A program made the translations under genes and the position numbers. Shown piece after piece: positions 1-7,909 of a DNA stretch of 64,000 nt. The notes beneath the pieces are model-generated. The model was not told the DNA's origin and made no database searches. It saw nothing but the letters and a program-made list of their open reading frames with translations. Every line of letters begins with the position of its first letter. Within the stretch, counting starts at the first letter, position 1. This stretch comes from Rhizobiaceae bacterium (GTDB lineage Bacteria; Pseudomonadota; Alphaproteobacteria; Rhizobiales; Rhizobiaceae): contig JAHBYV010000005.1 in NCBI GenBank assembly GCA_019635795.1, positions 1 to 64,000 on the forward strand, read 5' to 3'.

Positions 1-20
1 ATTTGCTAAATAAGTATTTG

Positions 21-41
21 CAACGCGAATGTCTCGCGTTG
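21..41 (-). terminator. hairpin downstream of the maoC-like gene
   Basis: A perfect inverted repeat with 8-bp arms (CAACGCGA / TCGCGTTG, 5-nt loop) lies 24 bases past the stop codon of the maoC-like gene in its reading direction. The bases after it on the minus strand are A/T-rich but contain no clean U-run. It is a possible weak terminator or mRNA-end stabiliser. Confidence 0.35.
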
Positions 42-64
42 CCTCATCCGTGTCTCGGTAGCAC

Positions 65-550
65 TTAGGCCGCTGAAGATTTAGCGGCCTTGCCCCAGCC
101 AGCTGCAGCCGGGCGCTCTCTTCGAAGCAAAACAGTTGCGGAACCCGAGTGGGTCAGCACTCCTTCTTGATTCGGAATTTTCAGATCAAGTTCAACGATT
201 CCACGGTCTTCGTGTTTTACGGGGCGCTTGTTGGTGACTTCAGCCACCACGTGGACTGTGTCCCCAAAACGCACCGGCGCATGAAAATTCCATTTGAGCC
301 CAAGAAGGGCGATCACCGTGCCATCAATGAGATCGATACGGGAAAGCAAGCCGAATGCCACACCAATCCCAAGCGATCCGTGCGCGATGCATTCTCCGAA
401 ATCTGTGACTTCTGCAAATGTGCGGTTCGTGTGAATGGGATTGTAGTCTCCGGTCAGTCCGGCAAACAAAAAGACGTCGCCCTCGGTAATCGTGCGACCG
501 GGCGTAATAAACCGATCTCCGATCTCAAGCTCGGCGTATGTTTTGCCCAT
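65..550 (-). CDS. MaoC-family (R)-specific enoyl-CoA hydratase-like protein
   Basis: A 161-residue single hot-dog-domain protein. Near the N-terminus it carries the MaoC/R-hydratase signature: D35, N37, P38 and H40 (in GDYNPIH) match the Asp/His pair that adds water across an enoyl-CoA double bond, and GS at 58-59 follows as in the family. The length fits a stand-alone hydratase. The gene is transcribed alone toward the left edge, from a promoter containing the same palindrome found before the CoA-ligase and TRAP operons, so it probably supplies the hydration step of that pathway. In steroid side-chain degradation, MaoC proteins work with DUF35 and thiolase-like partners, which are also encoded here. 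The substrate is unknown, and related MaoC proteins include non-catalytic subunits and dehydratases. Confidence 0.85.
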   Translation of the reverse strand: MGKTYAELEIGDRFITPGRTITEGDVFLFAGLTGDYNPIHTNRTFAEVTDFGECIAHGSLGIGVAFGLLSRIDLIDGTVIALLGLKWNFHAPVRFGDTVHVVAEVTNKRPVKHEDRGIVELDLKIPNQEGVLTHSGSATVLLRRERPAAAGWGKAAKSSAA

Positions 551-663
551 CGAAATTCCCTCATCTGCTCGAATGAAACATGCTGTTGCACGCGGTTCAT
601 TCCAATCTGACTGAAGCGATAAATGTTTACTGGTTGACCGCAGTTCACATGATCGCAGATCAA

Positions 664-692
664 ATTATGAATGACCGTTCATTCATAATCAA
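664..692 (-). promoter_or_regulatory. TetR-type operator embedded in the promoter of the maoC-like gene
   Basis: Positions 664-689 form a perfect palindrome with 11-bp arms (ATTATGAATGA and its complement) around CCGT. Read on the minus strand, a -35-like TTGATT (692-687), a 17-base spacer and a -10-like CATAAT (669-664) coincide with the palindrome, so a bound repressor would cover the core promoter. Transcription would begin near 657 and leave a leader of about 107 bases. The rest of the 304-base gap (551-854) shows nothing else recognisable. The binder is inferred to be the TetR protein encoded at 855-1514. Confidence 0.8.
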
Positions 693-854
693 GCTGCTTT
701 TTTGCAATCACGAATTTGAGAATGGAAGTGCAAATATATAGACGGAGGCTTGCAAGCCGTAACTGACCGGGCAAGATGGCACCAGAAAGCACACGCTAAA
801 GAGCGAGGACCTGGTCAGTCGCTTGCTTATTCGATTCCGGAACTGATGTAGAAA

Positions 855-1514
855 CTACGCGGTCGTCTTCTGTTGGCCTGCTTCATTTGCAGGAGATGCC
901 AACGCCGAGGGGAGCAGTATATCCAGCAACCCGTCGATATATTCCTCGATCGACCTCTGCGGAGAAAGACGCCATGCGCTGAGTGGCCAGCTATGGGCGA
1001 GGCATATGCAAGTATAGTTGAACAGGTTCACATCCAGATCCTTGAATACGCCTGCCTTTACGCAGTCTGCTATCGTCTCTTCCAGTATCTTGTTCGTTTC
1101 CAGTTCGCCCATTTTTATGATCTTGAGGCGCTCGGGACTGAGCGATTTTGATTCGCGATAACCGAGAACTGCCGCAGAATGGTTTTTGTTCATCACGATG
1201 CAGTAGGCGGTGAAGCACGCGCGGAAACGCTCAAGCGGATCTGTGATCCCATCAAGCGCTTTGGGAATCTCACGAGAGTATGAATTGATCGCCTCCGCCA
1301 GCGCCAGAAAAAGGAGATCATCCTTGTCCTCAACATACTGGTAAATGAGGCCAATCGATACTTTTGCGGTATCAGCTATGTCGCGAATAGTCGTCGAGTG
1401 AAAACCTTTTGTCGCGAAGAGTTTTGTGGCCGTTTCCGTGATCTGACGCCGCCGCTTGTGAACAAGCTTGGGATTTTCGACGATGCTTCTGATCTCAGTG
1501 ATAATCTGGGTCAT
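855..1514 (-). CDS. TetR/AcrR-family transcriptional regulator
   Basis: A 219-residue protein with a classic TetR N-terminal DNA-binding domain: roughly residues 22-68, with the pattern A..LF..KGF..TTI.DIA..A.VS.G.IY.Y...K..L. The remaining residues form the helical ligand-binding and dimerisation part. It lies between two transcription units whose promoters contain the same palindrome, and a third copy precedes the TRAP operon, so it is the obvious candidate repressor of the cluster. The ligand may be the imported acid or one of its CoA esters, as in many TetR regulators of acyl-CoA pathways, but this is inference. No copy of the palindrome overlaps its own start. The 239-base gap to the divergent ligase gene could carry autoregulation from the ligase-side operator. 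Confidence 0.92.
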   Translation of the reverse strand: MTQIITEIRSIVENPKLVHKRRRQITETATKLFATKGFHSTTIRDIADTAKVSIGLIYQYVEDKDDLLFLALAEAINSYSREIPKALDGITDPLERFRACFTAYCIVMNKNHSAAVLGYRESKSLSPERLKIIKMGELETNKILEETIADCVKAGVFKDLDVNLFNYTCICLAHSWPLSAWRLSPQRSIEEYIDGLLDILLPSALASPANEAGQQKTTA

Positions 1515-1688
1515 ATATTAAATCGTGCCTCTCAGCATACTTCCGATATAAACATAGGAGTATTGCCCCGATCGTGGGCTAGCTTGCCCGCCTCATGTTT
1601 GGCCCAAGATGAATGAACTGGAACAAAGACACAAGCCGGTCGCTCGTCCAGACGGATCATTCGGGAAGAAGAACGCCAAACCTGAAGC

Positions 1689-1717
1689 TTGATTATGAAC
1701 GAACGATCATTCATAAT
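1689..1717 (+). promoter_or_regulatory. TetR-type operator embedded in the promoter of the ligase-reductase-ligase operon
   Basis: Positions 1692-1717 repeat the palindrome seen at 664-689. The arms differ at one base (left arm ATTATGAACGA) and surround ACGA. On the plus strand, TTGATT (1689-1694), a 17-base spacer and CATAAT (1712-1717) form a sigma-70-like promoter with the same geometry as the maoC site. Transcription would start near 1724, about 30 bases before the TTG start at 1754. Confidence 0.8.
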
Positions 1718-1753
1718 CCTTCCCGTTCTTCGTAGCAAATCAGGGAGACGGCC

Positions 1754-3394
1754 TTGCAAACGATGTACGAAGCTTTCCTGGAAACGGTGCGTAACAAGCC
1801 CGATTCCGCTTGCATCTGCGTCCCGGCGGCTCCGGGCAGGGATTATCTGCCAGACGGTGTAGAGTGGAGCTATGGTGAGGTTGAAGCTTCTGTCGCTCGT
1901 CTCATGGAGTTGTATCGCCGCGCCGGATATGGGCACGGGCATGTTGTTGCTCTGATGATGGCGAACCGCCCTGAATTCATGTTGCACTGGTTCGCGCACA
2001 ATGCGCTTGGCATCTGCACGGTCCCGATCAATCCCGATTATCGCGCTCCGGAAATTACGTTCATCCTGAAAAGGTCCGGCACAGACCTTCTGGTTTCACT
2101 ACCGGAATATCTGGATGTGACGACGCAGGCCGCTTCTTCTGCGGAATTACCGCACCCTGTGCCTGTGGTTTCAAGTGCTAACTTCGACGGGTCTTTTGAC
2201 AAGCCACGCAAGGCAATGGAAACCGCGCCTCCGGGACGCGATACGCTTTCGGGTATTCTGTTCACCTCGGGCACCAGCGGTCTGCCGAAAGCCTGTATGC
2301 TCACCAACGAATACATGTTCTTCGCGGGCGAGCGTTACAATGCCACCGGCGGTTTGATGACGATCCAGGACGGGCAGGAGCGTCTCTACAATCCTTTGCC
2401 GTTGTTTTATTCAAACAGCTTCGGGATCTCAAATGCCGCGATGATCCTGACTGGCAACTGCATGATATTTCCTGATCGTTTCCACCCCAAATCGTGGTGG
2501 AAAGAGTTGGCGCAGACGCGCGCCACCATGATCCACTATCTAGGCATCATTCCGCCTGTCTTGCTTTCGCTTCCGCATGATCCGGCCGAGCGGGAGCATC
2601 AGGTACGCTTTGGCGTAGGAGCCGGAACCACCCCGTTGCAGCGCCGTCAGTTCCATGAACGGTTTGGCTTGAGGCTTGTGGAAGTCTGGGGGATGACTGA
2701 GGTCGGCATCTGCATCATCGAGCACAAAGATGCCGAAGTTCTGGACGATGTGAGGACAATTGGCTGGCCGCTGCACGAAACTGAAGTGCGTGTTGCGAAT
2801 GTTAACAATGACAATGATGAAGAAGCACCGCGCGGTGAAGTTGGCGAGTTGCTGATCCGCCGCGCCGGACCTGATCCGCGCAAAGGCTTGTTCGGGGGGT
2901 ACCTCGGTGACGAAGAAACCATGAAGACGGTGTGGCGCAATGATTGGTTCCACACGGGCGATCTGGTGCGCTGGAATGATGACGGTCGTTTGGTTTTCGT
3001 GGATCGTTTGAAAGACATGATCCGCCGTTCCGGCCAAAACATCGCAGCGGCTGAGGTAGAGGTAGGGTTGTTTGGTTTGGAAGGTATCGGAGAAGTGGCA
3101 GTCATAGCCGCGCCCGATGAACTTCGGGATGAGGAAGTGATGGCGTGCATAGTTCCTGCTGCAGGATATGAGCCAAACTCCGACCTTGCGCACAAAATCT
3201 TCGCCGGTGCGGTTGACAGGTTGGCCTATTTCAAGCTTCCGGGTTGGATCGCCTTTGTCGATGAATTGCCGCGCACGAGTACCGAAAAGCTTCGTAAGTC
3301 AGAGCTTTCCAAAAAGATCGATGAACTTCGCAGCAGTGGGAAATGTTTTGACCTTCGCGGGTTGAAAAAGCCGGCAAAAAAATCCGCTGCCTAA
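1754..3394 (+). CDS. Acyl-CoA synthetase (AMP-forming), first ligase of the operon
   Basis: A 546-residue ANL-superfamily ligase that would activate a carboxylic acid to its CoA thioester through an acyl-adenylate. The ATP-binding loop FTSGTSGLPK is at 170-179. The WGMTE motif, the HTGD motif and the hinge region (DRLKDMIRRSGQNI) follow in order. The likely catalytic lysine is K512 (in TEK). It resembles crotonobetaine/carnitine-CoA ligase and medium-chain ligases, but the substrate cannot be read from the motifs. The TTG start at 1754 is chosen because GGGAG at 1743-1747 is well spaced for it; the ATG at 1763 is too far away. It is the first gene of an operon with the Mo reductase (97-base gap containing a run of eight G at 3407-3414) and a second ligase. 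Confidence 0.9.
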   Translation: MQTMYEAFLETVRNKPDSACICVPAAPGRDYLPDGVEWSYGEVEASVARLMELYRRAGYGHGHVVALMMANRPEFMLHWFAHNALGICTVPINPDYRAPEITFILKRSGTDLLVSLPEYLDVTTQAASSAELPHPVPVVSSANFDGSFDKPRKAMETAPPGRDTLSGILFTSGTSGLPKACMLTNEYMFFAGERYNATGGLMTIQDGQERLYNPLPLFYSNSFGISNAAMILTGNCMIFPDRFHPKSWWKELAQTRATMIHYLGIIPPVLLSLPHDPAEREHQVRFGVGAGTTPLQRRQFHERFGLRLVEVWGMTEVGICIIEHKDAEVLDDVRTIGWPLHETEVRVANVNNDNDEEAPRGEVGELLIRRAGPDPRKGLFGGYLGDEETMKTVWRNDWFHTGDLVRWNDDGRLVFVDRLKDMIRRSGQNIAAAEVEVGLFGLEGIGEVAVIAAPDELRDEEVMACIVPAAGYEPNSDLAHKIFAGAVDRLAYFKLPGWIAFVDELPRTSTEKLRKSELSKKIDELRSSGKCFDLRGLKKPAKKSAA

Positions 3395-3491
3395 GTCTGA
3401 GGGTACGGGGGGGGAGTAAGTTTCCGGACGGCGCGGCGGCAGGGATGGTTCTCGCTGGTAATCTATTCAAGCGAGTCCGGAAGGAGGAGAT

Positions 3492-5816
3492 GTGGAGACG
3501 ATCCGGCGGATACCGAACTGCTGCCATTGGGGCGCTTACACCCTCATCATGCGCGGCCAGGAGATCGTGAGCATAGAGCCTGCGGAGGGTGACGAAAACC
3601 CGTCGCCAATTTTGCAGTCTGTGCGTCAGTGGGCTGACCCTTCGCTTCGCGTTTTGCAGCCGATGGTTCGGGAAGGCTGGTTGAAGAAGCGCGAACAGGC
3701 TGATGGCAGCCAGCGCGGCTTGGAAAAGTTTGTTCCGGTTAGCTGGGACATGGCGATTGATCTTGTCGCTTCCGAGATACAGCGCATCCGCGACATTCAC
3801 GGCAATGCGTCCATATTTGCCGGTTCTTATGGATGGGCGAGCGCGGGACGCTTCCATCATGCACCCACATTGCTCAAACGGATGCTCAATCTGTGTGGTG
3901 GCTTTACCGGCCATATGGATACTTACAGCCTCGCAGCTGGACCGGTGATCCTGCGCCACACTGTGGGCTCGGCGGATGTCTGTTACGGCCTGTCGGGAAC
4001 GCTGGACACGATTGCGCAAAACACCAGAACGCTGGTTGTATTCGGCTCGCTTACGCCGAGGACAGCGCAAAATGAGGCGGGAGGCATCGCCAATCATCGC
4101 CTTGAAACCTATCTCAAAAAGGTGGCCGAGCAGGGGATCAGGATAATTGTGGTATCGCCGCTGCGAGACGATGTGCCGGATTGGCTTCAGGCTGAGTGGT
4201 GGCCAATTCGTCCAGGCACCGACACGGCGTTGATGCTTGGCCTTGCTGGCGAAATCCTAAGGGCTGGCGATGCTGATCTCGAATTTCTAGATCGCTGTTG
4301 TAGCGGTTCGGAGCGATATCTTGCCTATCTGGAAGGCAAGGGAGACGGGGTGCAAAAGAATGCCGGATGGGCGGCAGGTATCACCGGTCTCGACGCGAAT
4401 CTGATCAAGTCGCTTGCCAGGAACCTTGTCCAGACCCGTTCCATGTTGATGGTAAGCTGGAGCCTTCAGCGGGCACAGCATGGTGAGCAGCCATTCTGGT
4501 CCGCGCTTGCGCTGGCGGCGATCGTCGGTCAGATAGGTCTGCCGGGTGGCGGCGTAGGGTTTGGTTATAGCGCTGTAGGCGGTGTAGGCGCGCCGGTTTC
4601 GACAACCCGCTCACCAGCAATTTCTCCGCTGCGCAAAGCGCTGAACAGCGCCATCCCTGTGGCACGAATCTCTGACATGTTGCTCAATCCCGGCGCGGAA
4701 TACAGCTATCAGGGAGAAATACGAAACTACCCGGACACAAGGCTGGTTTACTGGGCGGGCGGCAACCCGTTTCATCACCATCAGGACCTGAACCGTCTGA
4801 CAAAAGCCTGGTCTCGCCCTGAGACGATAATCGTGAACGAGCCGATGTGGACCGCGACCGCCCAGCGTGCCGATATAGTGTTGCCCGCAACCACATCCAT
4901 TGAGCGCAACGACATTGCGGGCAACAAGCGCATGGATCGAATGCTTGCGATGGTTCAGGCAATCAATCCGCTCGGGCAGGCGAAATCAGATTTTGATATT
5001 TTCAATCTTGTTTCCGAACGACTGGGCGTTGCGGAAATGTTCAATGAAGGCAGGGATGAGATGATGTGGGTGCGTCATCTCTACGAGGAATGCCGCACGG
5101 ACGCCGCAACGCGCCTTGGCTTCGAAATGCCCGATTTCGATCGGTTCTGGGAAGAGGGGGCGGTTGACCTTCCAAGGAACGACAATCTGAGCTTTCTTTC
5201 CCAATTCCGGGATGATCCTGAACGGTTCAGTTTGAAAACGGAAAGCGGACGCATCGTGCTTGGCAGCGATTTGCTGGCATCCCTCAACTATGATGATTGC
5301 CGCGCGCATCCGGCATGGCTTGAACCGAACGAATGGCTAGGTCGGGCGCGCGACGACGAGTTCCATTTGATCTCGAACCAGCCGGTAGGCCGCTTGCACA
5401 GCCAGATAGACAATGGCGTCAGCAGCAAAGCGCAAAAGCGCAATGGACGCGAACAGGTACGGCTTAATCCGGTAGATGCCGAACGGCTGGGCATTGAGGA
5501 TGGAAGCACCGTGCGCTTGTGGAACGACCGCGGAGAATGTCTGGCAACGGCAACGCTCGACGATGCGGTGCGCCAGCAAGTGGTGACTCTCCCAACCGGG
5601 GCATGGTTCGCGCCGACCAGTAATAGCGGCCTGGATATATCCGGCAATCCTAACGTGCTGACGGCGGATATTCCTTCTTCCAGCTTCGGACAGGGTTGCG
5701 CGGCCTATACCTGTCTGGTGCGCATAGAACCACATGCGACCGGTGCTCCGGATGCGATCTCGTACTATCAAAGCAATATCGCCAAACTGACAGGAAGCGA
5801 CATTGAACGGCACTGA
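3492..5816 (+). CDS. Molybdopterin oxidoreductase, BisC/TorZ (DMSO reductase) type
   Basis: A 774-residue DMSO-reductase-family catalytic subunit that would bind a bis-molybdopterin guanine dinucleotide cofactor. It begins with the HWG motif (12-14) typical of biotin sulfoxide and TMAO reductases. It lacks the N-terminal CxxCxxxC iron-sulfur motif of formate dehydrogenases. SIFAGSYGW (107-115) and TYS (Ser146, inferred Mo ligand) align by eye with E. coli BisC, as do later stretches (WAGGNPFHHHQD; RLHSQ; VNEPMWT). No Tat signal is present, so the enzyme should be cytoplasmic like BisC. The start is GTG at 3492, preceded by AAGGAGG at 3481-3487; the out-of-frame ATG at 3490 is too close to that site. 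An S-oxide or N-oxide substrate is likely from the family. Its place between two CoA ligases is unusual and suggests the substituted acid itself is reduced. Confidence 0.88.
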   Translation: METIRRIPNCCHWGAYTLIMRGQEIVSIEPAEGDENPSPILQSVRQWADPSLRVLQPMVREGWLKKREQADGSQRGLEKFVPVSWDMAIDLVASEIQRIRDIHGNASIFAGSYGWASAGRFHHAPTLLKRMLNLCGGFTGHMDTYSLAAGPVILRHTVGSADVCYGLSGTLDTIAQNTRTLVVFGSLTPRTAQNEAGGIANHRLETYLKKVAEQGIRIIVVSPLRDDVPDWLQAEWWPIRPGTDTALMLGLAGEILRAGDADLEFLDRCCSGSERYLAYLEGKGDGVQKNAGWAAGITGLDANLIKSLARNLVQTRSMLMVSWSLQRAQHGEQPFWSALALAAIVGQIGLPGGGVGFGYSAVGGVGAPVSTTRSPAISPLRKALNSAIPVARISDMLLNPGAEYSYQGEIRNYPDTRLVYWAGGNPFHHHQDLNRLTKAWSRPETIIVNEPMWTATAQRADIVLPATTSIERNDIAGNKRMDRMLAMVQAINPLGQAKSDFDIFNLVSERLGVAEMFNEGRDEMMWVRHLYEECRTDAATRLGFEMPDFDRFWEEGAVDLPRNDNLSFLSQFRDDPERFSLKTESGRIVLGSDLLASLNYDDCRAHPAWLEPNEWLGRARDDEFHLISNQPVGRLHSQIDNGVSSKAQKRNGREQVRLNPVDAERLGIEDGSTVRLWNDRGECLATATLDDAVRQQVVTLPTGAWFAPTSNSGLDISGNPNVLTADIPSSSFGQGCAAYTCLVRIEPHATGAPDAISYYQSNIAKLTGSDIERH

Positions 5817-7437
5817 AACTGCGCTCAATCTTGATCCAAGAATGCCTGCTTTGGAGCGTTGCGTACAACGCTATACACTTGAGAGCTGGGCGGCAAAGCA
5901 GCCGGACAAGGTGTTCGCGGTTTTCCAGAACGATGAGCAGTGGACCTACCGCGACACGCTGCGAGAAGTGATCCGGACAGCCAATGCGCTGAAGGCGCTC
6001 GGCATTCGGCAAGGTGATCGCGTCCTGTGCTGGCTGCCGAACAATTCTGACTGCTTGCGCGTTTGGATGGGGATCAATTTCCTCGGCGCAGCTTACGTTC
6101 CGATCAATCTGGCCTACCGGGGCAATCTGCTTAGCCACGTTATCCGAGTGTCGGGAGCCAGACTTGGGATTATCCATGCGGATTTGCACCAACGGCTTCG
6201 CGATGCAGAGCTTTCCCGGCTTGAAGAGATCGTGGTGCTCGGCGGGGAAGGTGAACCCGTTCCCGGACTCAAAGTGCACTCACAGGAAGCGCTTTCCTCT
6301 ACAGATGAGACGCCGCCAGCGTTGGAGCGGCCAATTGCGCCCTGGGATCTTCAGTCGATAATATTCACGTCCGGGACGACCGGCCCCTCGAAGGGGGTGC
6401 TGTCCTCATATCTCCATCTTTACAGCATGGCGACCGCTGCGCGTTATCTGGGGCAGGACGATCGCTATATGATCAGCCTTCCGCTGTTTCACGCAGGCGG
6501 AGTCATGCCGATTACCGCCATGCTTGTTCACGGCGGATCCATAGCTCTGGTCGATGCTTTCAATACCAATGAGTTTTGGCCGACAGTCAGAAAAAAGGGC
6601 ATTACGACGGCAATGTTGCTGGGTGTCATGGGTGGCTTTCTGCTCAAGCGTCCAGCAGGGCCAGATGACAGAAATCACACCCTGCGGACTTGCACCTATG
6701 TGCCGTTGAATGAGACGGCTACCGAGTTTCGCGAGCGTTTCGGCACGGAGATTCACACTCATTTCAACATGACAGAAATCTCGATGCCGATCGTTTCAAA
6801 GCCAAATCCGACTGCGTTGGGAAGTGCAGGGATTTTGCGACCGGGCGCTGAAGTGCGGATCGTGGATGAGAATGATTGCGAGGTTCCAACCGGGACGATA
6901 GGCCAGCTTATCGTTCGCACAGATTGCCCATGGGCAATGAACAGTGGCTATGCTGACGATGCGCAAGCAACCAATGCAGCATGGCGCAATGGCTGGTTTC
7001 ACACCGGCGATGGGTTCTGGAAAGATGCGGAAGGCAATTATTATTTCGTTGACCGAATGAAGGACGCGATCCGCCGACGCGGCGAGAATATTTCGTCCTT
7101 TGAAGTGGAGTCGGAGGTTTTGTCACACCCGGCAGTTCGGGAAGTGGCTGCCATCGCGGTCAAGAGCGAAATCGCTGAAGACGAGGTTATGGTCGTTGTG
7201 TCGCTCAAGGAAGACACAAGCTTAGACCCGGCGGAACTGATTGAGTTTCTGAGGCCGCGCATGGCACATTTCATGATCCCCCGCTATGTGCGAGTGGTTC
7301 CGGCGCTGCCGCGCACCCCAACTGAAAAGATTGAGAAAGTGAAGCTGCGCGAGCAAGGCATAACTGCCGATACATGGGACCGCGATGCGGCCGGTATCAT
7401 CATAAAGCGCGAGAAAATTGGCGCGCCCACGGCCTAA
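5803..7437 (+). CDS. Acyl-CoA synthetase (AMP-forming), second ligase of the operon
   Basis: A 544-residue ANL ligase clearly different from the first one and nearer to carnitine/crotonobetaine-CoA ligase (CaiC-like) sequences. It contains the ATP loop FTSGTTGPSKG, the NMTE motif, HTGD, a hinge (DRMKDAIRRRGENI) and a C-terminal PRTPTEK with the presumed catalytic lysine. The TTG start at 5803 overlaps the reductase by 14 bases and has AGGAAG five bases upstream, which points to translational coupling; the alternative ATG at 5839 lacks a good ribosome site. Having two ligases in one operon suggests either two related substrates or re-activation of a product after a chain-shortening or reduction step. 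It is convergent with the DUF35 gene, with 28 bases between stops. Confidence 0.9.
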   Translation: MNGTETALNLDPRMPALERCVQRYTLESWAAKQPDKVFAVFQNDEQWTYRDTLREVIRTANALKALGIRQGDRVLCWLPNNSDCLRVWMGINFLGAAYVPINLAYRGNLLSHVIRVSGARLGIIHADLHQRLRDAELSRLEEIVVLGGEGEPVPGLKVHSQEALSSTDETPPALERPIAPWDLQSIIFTSGTTGPSKGVLSSYLHLYSMATAARYLGQDDRYMISLPLFHAGGVMPITAMLVHGGSIALVDAFNTNEFWPTVRKKGITTAMLLGVMGGFLLKRPAGPDDRNHTLRTCTYVPLNETATEFRERFGTEIHTHFNMTEISMPIVSKPNPTALGSAGILRPGAEVRIVDENDCEVPTGTIGQLIVRTDCPWAMNSGYADDAQATNAAWRNGWFHTGDGFWKDAEGNYYFVDRMKDAIRRRGENISSFEVESEVLSHPAVREVAAIAVKSEIAEDEVMVVVSLKEDTSLDPAELIEFLRPRMAHFMIPRYVRVVPALPRTPTEKIEKVKLREQGITADTWDRDAAGIIIKREKIGAPTA

Positions 7438-7465
7438 TTGAGCGGGCAGAAGCCAGGGGTGAACC

Positions 7466-7909
7466 CTAGCTTCCAACCAAAGGACGGAAGGCGATGGATG
7501 CGTTCTCGCCATCTGCGCCAGAAAACACAGCTTTGACCGGCATACCTATGCGAAGCTTGTCTTCGTCCACTTCTACGAGGTTGGTCACAAGCCGAATGCC
7601 CGGTGCGCCTGCAAACGTCACGAGTGCAACGAAGTAGGGAACTTTCTCTTTCAACTTGTCGCCAAAGGGGTGGCAAACTTTCGTATAGCTGTAGAGTTCG
7701 CCTTCCGGTTCCACATCGCTCCACTCGACTGCGCTGGACTGGCAGTGCGGGCATCTGACCATCGGATACCAATGAAATTCACCGCATTCGGTGCAGCGCG
7801 GAAAGCTCAGTCGTGAACGTCCGACAGATTCCCAAAACGGCAGGAATTCAGGCAAAAGCGAGGGCAGGTCGAGGGAGTTTATCATAGTTATCTCTTCGCC
7901 TTTCATCAT
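7466..7909 (-). CDS. DUF35 zinc-ribbon/OB-fold protein (acyl-CoA-binding partner of the thiolase-like protein)
   Basis: A 147-residue protein with a rubredoxin-like zinc ribbon (C39, C42, C53, C56) followed by an OB-fold half (about 65-145). This is the DUF35 architecture found next to SCP2-type thiolases. The ATG at 7909 overlaps the thiolase stop as ATGA, so the two should be translated together. A second ATG at 7885 has GAAGAG before it and could be the true start. DUF35 proteins bind acyl-CoA and form complexes with thiolase-like proteins; in steroid catabolism a DUF35 domain is needed for retro-aldolase activity of Ltp2. A similar role here is inference. Confidence 0.88.
   Translation of the reverse strand: MMKGEEITMINSLDLPSLLPEFLPFWESVGRSRLSFPRCTECGEFHWYPMVRCPHCQSSAVEWSDVEPEGELYSYTKVCHPFGDKLKEKVPYFVALVTFAGAPGIRLVTNLVEVDEDKLRIGMPVKAVFSGADGENASIAFRPLVGS

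Noticed and set aside
3407-3414. Run of eight G as a phase-variable tract
   Set aside because: It is between genes, outside the promoter seen, and there is no sign that slippage would switch a gene.
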